Of a stretch of 64,000 nt of DNA, positions 56,834 through 64,000 are shown one piece after another. Source of the stretch: Pleurodeles waltl. Its lineage: Eukaryota > Chordata > Amphibia > Caudata > Salamandridae. The stretch is taken from the NCBI RefSeq assembly GCF_031143425.1, contig NC_090448.1, forward strand, positions 333,076,177-333,140,176, given 5' to 3'. The notes below the pieces were generated by a model. The model ran no database searches and was not told the DNA's origin. It worked only from the letters and a program-made list of their open reading frames with translations. Every line of letters begins with the position of its first letter. Position 1 is the first letter of the stretch. The translations under genes and the position numbers were made by a program.

Positions 56834-58490
56834 TTGATAAACAGTCCTCTAAATCACCAAAAACATCAGAATATATTTCTGAAGACTCTGATATTCAACC
56901 TATTCTTGAAATCATGGATGAAAAACAGTCAAGGATTCATATCCACAACGAGACTGGGAGGATCATTGCTCCTCCACAAACAAAAAGAAAGTTGGCTTTT
57001 CAGGAACATCTCGATACTGCTCCACCACCAGCAAAAAAAATTAAAAGGAAGGAGAATCCATTACCCTTACAAAATTCTCCACCACAACTTTCTTTTTCAC
57101 CACCATCTGTTAGCCCACCACCATTGTCTTCACCACCTCACTCACACACGTATTCCCATGGTGATACAATTGATCCTTGGGATCTGTAAGATCCAGATCC
57201 CATACCATCTAATGACCCAGACCTCTATCCTTCAAAACCTTCACCAGCAGAGGATACAACTGCATACACACAGGCCATCTCTGGGGCAGCTGCGTACCAT
57301 GGGGTACTTATGCATAGTGAGCCGTTAGAAGTGGATTTCCTTCTTAATACGCTATCCTCCACGCACTCATGTTACCAGTGCCTTCCAATACTGCCTGACA
57401 TGATCAGGCATGCAGAAGAAATATTTAAGGAACCTGTTAAGGCTAGGATTTTAACACCACGCATAGATAAAAATATAAGCCTGCACCTACAGATCCAGCT
57501 TAAATTACACATCGGGTACCTTCAGACTCTGTGGTTGTCAGTGCTGCCACAAAAAGGGCCAATAGTCAATCGTCAGGGGATACCCCCTCCCCTTGACAAA
57601 GAAAGTAGGAAGTTTGATGCTGCTGGCAAGAGGGTCAATCAATCAATCAAGATATTTATACAGCGCGCTACTCACCCGTGAGGGTCTCAACGCGCTGGGG
57701 GGGAGGGTCACTGCTGCTCGAAAAGCCAGGTCTTGAGATGCCTCCAGAAGGCGAGGTGGTCCTGGGTGGTCCTGAGGTGGGCGGGGAGGGAATTCCACGT
57801 CTTGGCCGCCAGGTAGGAGAAGGATTTCCCCCCTGCGTTGGTTCGGCAGATGCGAGGGACGGCGGCGAGAGCGAGGCTGGTGGAGCGACACAGGCTACAC
57901 AGGCAGCTAACCAATGGTGCATTGCCAATTCACAAGCCTTGCTAGTAAGTTATGATAAAGCACACTGGGGCGAGATACAGGAATTATTACAACACCTGCC
58001 AAAAGAACATCAGAGCAGGGCTCAATAAATTGTTGAAGGTCAGGCAATAAGTAACAACCAGATAAGGACTGCTCTAGATTCTGCAGATACAGCAGCTAGG
58101 AGTGTAAATACTGCTATAACCATACGCAGACATGCATGGTTGCGATCTTCTGGATTCAAACCAGAAATACAACATGCAGCACTAAATATGCCTTTCGACA
58201 AGAAACACCTGTTTGGTCCTGAGGTTGACACCACAGTCGAGAAACTTGTGAAAGATTCAGACAAGCAATGGGCACCCTATACACAACACCTTACAGAGAC
58301 TCCTTTCGTAAGCAGCAATTTAGAGGAAGATTTAAGCCCCAGTCTACAGATTCTTCTACCTCCCAACCTAAGCAAGGCCAACAACAATACCAGAGAGGGG
58401 GATTTAGAGGCTCTTATAGAGGCCAACACTTCAGAGGCAAATTCGAGGCCTCAAAGAGTGTCACTACCCTATCAAAACAGAGACTTCATA
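56834..58490 (+). pseudogene. DIRS C gag-like pseudogene
   Basis: Pieces in three frames: 56914-57189 (HIHNETGRI, proline-rich, ending in DPWDL and a TAA), 57310-57630 (LLNTLSSTHSCYQCLPILPDM, KESRKFDAAGKRV), then after the LINE insert TQAANQWCIANSQALLVSYD and 58140 onward MRSSGFKPEIQHAALNMPF. The C-terminus keeps GG/RG repeats (RGGFRGSYRGQHFRG). Stops at 57187-57189 and 58026-58028, among others. Confidence 0.78.
57636..57890 (-). mobile_element. 3' end of a CR1/L2-type LINE inserted in DIRS C gag
   Basis: Read on the minus strand, the fragment ends a LINE RT protein (AAKTWNSLPAHLRTT then FWRHLKTWLFEQQ stop), a typical CR1/L2/Rex-like C-terminus. It is followed by a short 3' UTR with inverted GCGCGTTGAGACC and a (TTGA)n tail at 57636-57650. 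DIRS gag coding is continuous on both sides if it is removed. The fragment is heavily 5'-truncated, as is usual for LINEs. Confidence 0.7.
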
Positions 58491-58509
58491 AGCATACCAC
58501 AACCCCACA

Positions 58510-60220
58510 CATCTCCTATGGGGGGCAGACTACAGCAATTCCACGCCCAATTGCAAAATATCAACACAGACCAATGGGTACTTTCAATTATCCGCAATGG
58601 TTATTGCCTAGAATTGATTTCTAACCCTCCAAACATTTCCCCTCGTTATCGCAGCCTGCCCCCAGAACACAACGTTCTTTTACAACAAGAAATATAATTG
58701 CTACTACTAAATGAGGCAATAGAATTAGTTCCAAAATCTCAACACGGAACAGGGGTATACTCACTATACTTCCTCATTCCCAAAAAGGGTGGCACTCTCA
58801 GACCCATTCTAGATCTCAGACCACTAAATCTATATATCCTGTCAGAACACTTTCACGTGGTAACTCTACAGGACGTCATTCCACTACTACAAAAACAAGA
58901 TTACATGACTGCATTAGATCTCAAAGATGTGTATTTCCATATCCCCATACATCCAGCTCAAGGAAAATACCTAAGGTTTGTGATAGCAGGAAACCACTAC
59001 CAATTCAAAGTTCTACCATTCAGCATAACAGCTCCAAGAGTATTCACAAAATGTCTAGCGGTAGTAGCAGCTTACCTAAGAAGACAACACACACATGTCT
59101 TTCCTTATCTAGACGATTGGCTAATAAAATCAAGCAATATTATACAATGTCAACAACATACTCAATACACAATAGAAACCCTACATACATTAGGGTTCAC
59201 TATCTGTTTAAAAAAATCACATCTTCAACCAGCACAGGTTCAACCTTACCTAGGTGCTATTCTCAATACACAAAACGCCTTAGCCTATCCAAATACACAA
59301 AGGATATAAGCTTTCCAAAACCTCATACCACAAATGCAGCAAAATCAACAATACACAGTAAGGTGTATCATGAGAATATTGTACTGCATGCAAGATTAAA
59401 TATGAGAACACTACAACAGTGCCTCTCACAACAGTGGCCTCAAGCACAGGGTCAATTGCAAGATCTAGTGTTGTTAGACCGCCAAACACACAAGTCCCTT
59501 CAGTGGTGGAATCACAGCAATTTAATGAAGCAGCGGTCATTTCAGGACCCTGTGCCTCTGACCACAATAACAACAGACGCATCAATGATAGGTTGAGGAG
59601 CTCATCTCAACCTTACCATACAAGGGGAATGGGATTCAAAGCAGTTAAATTATCACATAAACCATTTGGAATTATTAGCTGTGTTCCTTGCCCTAAAGGC
59701 GTTTTAACCCCTTCTCAAACACAAGACTGTCTTGATAAAAACAGACAATATAACAACCATGTATTATCTGAAGAAACAAGGGGAGACACATTCATCCCAA
59801 CTGTCCATTCTAGCCCAAACAATTTTGAAATGGGCAATTCACAATCACATTCACTTACTAGGAGAATAAATCCCAGGAATACGCAATTAGCTAGCGGACC
59901 TGCTAAGCAGGACACACCAAAAGATCCTCTCATGTACTTCAACAGTACTTTCGAAAGTGGGGGAGACCATAAATAGACCTATTTGCAGCAAGCGAAAACG
60001 CAAAATGCCAAAACTTCGCATCCAGACACCCACACCGCCTGTCCAAGGGCAATTCTCTATGGATCAACTGGTCAGGGATATTAGCTTATGCTTTGCCCCC
60101 CTCTCCCACTTATTCCATTTTTGGTCAACAAACTGGGTCAAACTTCTCTCACCATGATACTCCTAGCCGCCATTGGTACACAACACTCCTAGATCTGTCA
60201 GTGATATCTCACTGCGAACT
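58510..60220 (+). pseudogene. DIRS C RT-RNase H-methyltransferase-like pseudogene
   Basis: It begins near MGGRLQQFHAQLQNI (58518). A TAA at 58695-58697 precedes the longest piece, 58698-59309, with VYSLYFLIPKKG, LDLKDVYFHIPI and catalytic YLDDWLIK. The usual VLPFG reads VLPFSI. RNase H is shifted but readable (TTDASMIG, then a TGA; LELLAVFLAL-like; KTDN). The methyltransferase-like part (FAASENAKC in a shifted frame, about 59980) runs into the LTR insertion at 60221. Confidence 0.8.
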
Positions 60221-63216
60221 TGTAGGAAAGTTCCATCTTGCCTGGCATGTTACCCCCATTTTTCACTGTATATATGTTGTTTTAGTTGTATGTGTCACTG
60301 GGACCCTGGTAACCCAGGGCCCCAGTGCTCATAAGTGTGCCTGAATGTGTTACCTGTGTAGTGACTAACTGTCTCACTGAGGCTCTGCTAATCAGAACCT
60401 CAGTGGTTATGCTCTCTCATTTCTTTCCAAATTGTCACTAACAGGCTAGTGACCATTTTTACCAATTTACATTGGCTTACTGGAACACCCTTATAATTCC
60501 CTAGTATATGGTACTGAGGTACCCAGGGTATTGGGGTTCCAGGAGATCCCTATGGGCTGCAGCATTTCTTTTGCCACCCATAGGGAGCTCTGACAATTCT
60601 TACACAGGCCTGCCACTGCAGCCTGAGTGAAATAACGTCCACGTTATTTCACAGCCATTTTACACTGCACTTAAGTAACTTATAAGTCACCTATATGTCT
60701 AACCTTTACCTGGTAAAGGTTAGGTGCAAAGTTACTAAGTGTGAGGGCACCCTGGCACTAGCCAAGGTGCCCCCACATTGTTCAGAGCCAATTCCCTGAA
60801 CTTTGTGAGTGCGGGGACACCATTACACGCGTGCACTACATATAGGTCACTACCTATGTGTAGCTTCACAATGGTAACTCCAAATATGGCCATGTAACAT
60901 GTCTATGATCATGGAATTGCCCCCTCTATGCCATCCTGGCATAGTTGGCCCAATCCCATGATCCCAGTGGTCTGTAGCACAGACCCTGGTACTGCCAAAC
61001 TGCCCTTCCTGGGGTTTCACTGCAGCTGCTGCTGCTGCCAACCCCTCAGACAGGCATCTGCCCTCCTGGGGTCCAGCCAGGCCTGGCCCAGGATGGCAGA
61101 ACAAAGAACTTCCTCTGAGAGAGGGTGTGACACCCTCTCCCTTTGGAAAATGGTGTGAAGGCAGGGGAGGAGTAGCCTCCCCCAGCCTCTGGAAATGCTT
61201 TGTTGGGCACAGAGGTGCCCAATTCTGCATAAGCCAGTCTACACCGGTTCAGGGGACCCCTTAGCCCTGCTCTGGCGCGAAACTGGACAAAGGAAAGGGG
61301 AGTGACCACTCCCCTGACCTGCACCTCCCCTGGGAGGTGTCCAGAGCTCCTCCAGTGTGCTCCAGACCTCTGCCAACTTGGAAACAGAGGTGCTGCTGGC
61401 ACACTGGACTGCTCTGAGTGGCCAGTGCCACCAGGTGACGTCAGAGACTCCTTCTGATAGGCTCCTTCAGGTGTTAGTAGCCTATCCTCTCTCCTAAGTA
61501 GCCAAACCCTCTTTTCTGGCTATTTAGGGTCTCTGTCTCTGGGGAAACTTTAGATAACGAATGCAAGAGCTCATCCGAGTTCCTCTGCATCTCTCTCTTC
61601 ACCTTCTGCCAAGGAATCGACTGCTGACCGCGCTGGAAGCCTGCAAACCTGCAACATAGTAGCAAAGACGACTACTGCAACTCTGTAACGCTGATCCTGC
61701 CGCCTTCTCGACTGTTTTCCTGCTTGTGCATGCTGTGGGGGTAGTCTGCCTCCTCTCTGCACCAGAAGCTCCGAAGAAATCTCCCGTGGGTCGACGGAAT
61801 CTTCCCCCTGCAACCGCAGGCACCAAAAAGCTGCATTACCGGTCCCTTGGGTCTCCTCTCAGCACGACGAGCGAGGTCCCTCGAATCCAGCGACTCTGTC
61901 CAAGTGACCCCCACAGTCCAGTGACTCTTCAGTCCAAGTTTGGTGGAGGTAAGTCCTTGCCTCACCTCGCTGGGCTGCATTGCTGGGAACCGCGACTTTT
62001 GCAGCTACTCCGGCCCCTGTGCACTTCCGGCGGAAATCCTTTGTGCACAGCCAAGCCTGGGTCCACGGCACTCTAACCTGCATTGCACGACTTTCTAAGT
62101 TGGTCTCCGGCGACGTGGGACTCCTTTGTGCGACTTCGGGTGAGCGCCGTTTCACGCATCCTCGTAGTGCCTGTTTCTGGCACTTCTCCGGGTGCTACCT
62201 GCTTCAGAGAGGGCTCCTTGTCTTGCTCGACGTCCCCTCTCCCTGCTGGTCCAATTTGCGACCTCCTGGTCCCTCCTGGGCCTCAGCAGCGTCCAAAAAC
62301 GCTAACCGCACGATTTGCAGCTAGCAAGGCTTGTTGGCGTTCTTTCGGGGGAAAACACTTCTGCACGACTCTCCACGGCGAGAGGGATCCGTCCACCAAA
62401 GAGGAAGTCTCTAGCCCTTTTCGTTCCTGCAGAAACCTCAGCTTCTTCTGTCCAGTAGAAGCTTCTTTGCACCCGCAGCTGGCATTTCCTGGGCATCTGC
62501 CCATCTCCGACTTGCTTGTGACTTTTGGACTTGGTCCCCTTGTTCCACAGGTACCCTAGATTGGAAATCCACAGTTGTTGCATTGCTGGTTTGTGTCTTT
62601 CCTGCATTATTCCTCTAACACGACTTCTTTGTCCTTAGGGGAACTTTAGTGCACTTTGCACTCACTTTTCAGGGTCTTGGGGAGGGTTATTTTTCTAACT
62701 CTCACTATTTTCTAATAGTCCCAGCGACCCTCTACAAGGTCACATAGGTTTGGGGTCCATTCGTGGTTCGCATTCCACTTTTGGAGTATATGGTTTGTGT
62801 TGCCCCTATCCCTATGTTTCCCCATTGCATCCTATTGTAACTATACATTGTTTGCACTGTTTTCTAAGACTATACTGCATATTTTTGCTATTGTGTATAT
62901 ATATCTTGTGTATATTTCCTATCCTCTCACTGAGGGTACACTCTAAGATACTTTGGCATATTGTCATAAAAATAAAGTACCTTTATTTTTAGTATAACTG
63001 TGTATTGTGTTTTCTTATGATATTGTGCATATGACACTAAGTGGTACTGTAGTAGCTTCACACGTCTCCTAGTTCAGCCTAAGCTGCTCTGCTAAGCTAC
63101 CATTATCTATCAGCCTAAGCTGCTAGACACCCTATACACTAATAAGGGATAACTGGACCTGGTGTAAGGTGCAAGTACCCCTTGGTACTCACTACAAGCC
63201 AGTCCAGCCTCCTACA
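60221..63216 (+). repeat. 5' LTR of the 60.2-kb element
   Basis: The ends are 7-bp perfect inverted repeats (TGTAGGA / TCCTACA). It holds a polyadenylation signal AATAAA at 62971 and a GGAG/GTAAGT splice donor at 61949. Long open frames on both strands (for example 61.6-62.6 kb) show no domain and look incidental. The length is far above the usual few hundred bp for LTRs. Confidence 0.75.
62971..62976 (+). terminator. LTR polyadenylation signal
   Basis: AATAAA within CATAAAAATAAAGTACC, about 240 bp before the LTR end; this would set the R/U5 border near 62990. Confidence 0.6.
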
Positions 63217-63217
63217 T

Positions 63218-63235
63218 TGGTTGTGCAGCGGTGGG
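63218..63235 (+). promoter_or_regulatory. Primer-binding site candidate (tRNA-Leu-like)
   Basis: TGGTTGTGCAGCGGTGGG starts one base after the LTR. GCAGCGGTGGG is complementary to the 3' acceptor/T-arm sequence of a vertebrate tRNA-Leu class (CCCACCGCTGC), but the part next to TGG has extra bases. A moderate match only. Confidence 0.4.
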
Positions 63236-63488
63236 TTAAGTGCTTTGAGACTACTTACCACTCTTGTCATTGTACTTTTCATAAGAGAAAAATATACAAA
63301 ACAAGGTCAGTGTATATACACATAGCCAAAAAGTTTTGCATTTCCTCTTTTCACTCTTTTGTAAGTGCTGAAAACTACTTCAAACTTTCTAAAAAGTTCT
63401 AAAAAGTTTTAAAAGTTTTTTTTCTCTGTCTTTCTAAAAGCTCTGACAAACTTTTTATCTTTTACTATCACTTTAACTCTCTCTAAAA

Positions 63489-64000
63489 ATGTCTGGCACA
63501 GGCCAAAATGTTGATCTGTCCAAACTTGCATATGATCACCTTAGCTGGAAAGGAGCAAGGAGTCTCTGCATAGAGAGAGGTTTGAGTGTAGGGAAGAATC
63601 CTTCTTTGGAATTATTGCTTAACATGCTTAGAGAACAAGATAAGGCCATAGGGGCCACATCTGTTGAAAAAGTAGCAAATGGTTCCCAATCTGATCCAGG
63701 GACTCCCCCAGGAAAAGATTCAGGAAAGAAACTTCCTAGCCTGCCCATTACTAGACAGTCTAGCATAGTTGGTAATGATGATGAGCCACACCATACAAAT
63801 AGTGTTGTCTCACATCATAGCAAAAGCATTTATTCTCACCATACTGGTAGTGATGTTTCTGTTAGCCAAGCTGTTAGGGTGGCTTCTGTAAGGGACAGGT
63901 CTCCTTCTGTCCATTCTCACCATACTTCTGTTTCAAGGCATGTCCCTCCCACCCACCCTGATGACAGATTGTTAGAAAGGGAGCTCAATAGATTGAGAGT
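63489..64000 (+). CDS. Gag-like N-terminus, open at window end
   Basis: An open frame of 170 codons from ATG 63489 (MSGTGQNVDLSKLAYDHLSW) runs past the window end without a stop. Residues about 15-50 (LSWKGARSLCIERGLSVGKN then LLLNMLREQD) have the spacing of a SAP-like helix-turn-helix motif, also used by some element proteins to contact nucleic acid; this is a resemblance only. Residues 60-150 are rich in S, H, P and charged residues with repeated SHH motifs, likely disordered. Position directly after LTR and primer site points to gag. No capsid or zinc knuckle has appeared yet. Confidence 0.65.
   Translation, partial: MSGTGQNVDLSKLAYDHLSWKGARSLCIERGLSVGKNPSLELLLNMLREQDKAIGATSVEKVANGSQSDPGTPPGKDSGKKLPSLPITRQSSIVGNDDEPHHTNSVVSHHSKSIYSHHTGSDVSVSQAVRVASVRDRSPSVHSHHTSVSRHVPPTHPDDRLLERELNRLR

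Larger units (their letters stand above)
56534..60220 (+). mobile_element. DIRS-like retrotransposon, copy C (left part)
   Basis: Left ITR from 56534 (GTTCGATGGCTTGTGCAGC..., palindrome changed to TTCTTTGAAGAA) leads into a gag remnant lacking the N-terminal Cys/His module. RT, RNase H and the start of the methyltransferase-like region follow. A LINE 3' end sits inside gag (57636-57890). At 60221 an LTR element interrupts the methyltransferase-like part. The recombinase and right end would lie beyond the window. Confidence 0.88.
60221..64000 (+). mobile_element. LTR retrotransposon with 3.0-kb LTR (5' part)
   Basis: A 2996-bp LTR (60221-63216) with TGTAGGA...TCCTACA ends is followed by a primer-binding-like site and a gag frame starting at 63489. 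It is inserted in DIRS C. The second LTR and pol are outside the window, so the superfamily is not decided. GAACT before the LTR is the expected half of a 5-bp duplication. Confidence 0.78.

Noticed and set aside
61474..62607. Overlapping frames up to 158 codons on both strands
   Set aside because: They are inside the long LTR, mutually overlapping and without domain similarity.
1..64000. tRNA, rRNA genes or CRISPR arrays
   Set aside because: None seen; the regular repeats present are TA tracts, a minisatellite and foldback motifs.

Overview
The window looks like intronic DNA from a very large vertebrate genome, most likely a salamander (newt or axolotl type). The reasons are several long DIRS-like tyrosine-recombinase retrotransposons, a chromodomain Ty3/Gypsy element, L1-type LINEs, an old endogenous-retrovirus-like remnant and many palindromic foldback elements, all packed into the introns of one host gene. 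The species call is inference. No rRNA, tRNA, CRISPR array or prokaryotic feature is visible.

Host gene. Three exons on the + strand (24917-24984, 39784-39909, 53739-53853; 309 nt in total) join in frame. They encode the second half of the SPRY domain of RNF123 (KPC1, an E3 ubiquitin ligase) and the residues just after it. The intron between exons 1 and 2 is 14.8 kb. The intron between exons 2 and 3 is 13.8 kb and has all the marks of a minor-spliceosome (U12) AT-AC intron. The outer introns run past both window ends.

Layout. 1-6.5 kb: degenerate, minus-strand ERV-like provirus between two LTR-like repeats, carrying two foldback elements. 6.5-8.4 kb: AT-rich intron with a foldback element. 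8.4-14.3 kb: DIRS copy A, nearly intact, with gag, RT-RNase H-methyltransferase-like and tyrosine recombinase frames, inverted terminal repeats and an internal complementary region. 16.2-22.0 kb: DIRS copy B, full length but frameshifted, flanked on both sides by TA repeats. 22-29 kb: intron with an L1-like scrap and RNF123 exon 1. 29.2-35.4 kb: complete minus-strand chromovirus (Ty3/Gypsy) with two 914-bp LTRs, inserted in or beside an old, divergent DIRS relic (E) whose RT, RNase H and methyltransferase-like pieces lie at 37.1-38.7 kb. 37.7-39.6 kb: two foldback elements. 39.8 kb: RNF123 exon 2. 42.7-51.3 kb: DIRS copy D, deleted internally and split by a minus-strand L1 with a 16-bp target duplication. 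51.4-52.8 kb: minisatellite and foldback element. 53.7 kb: RNF123 exon 3. 56.5-60.2 kb: left part of DIRS copy C, carrying a LINE 3' end and interrupted at 60221 by an LTR element with a 3.0-kb LTR whose gag frame runs off the window.

How it fits together. The transposons are passengers that have lengthened the RNF123 introns; they are not operon-like partners. Insertion order can be read from the nesting: L1 is younger than DIRS D, Gypsy is younger than its surroundings (about 2% LTR divergence by eye), and the 60.2-kb LTR element is younger than DIRS C. The most notable points are the U12 AT-AC intron, the conserved overlapping reading frame in the DIRS copies, the self-priming signature of the Gypsy element, and a pol frame that reads into its own LTR.
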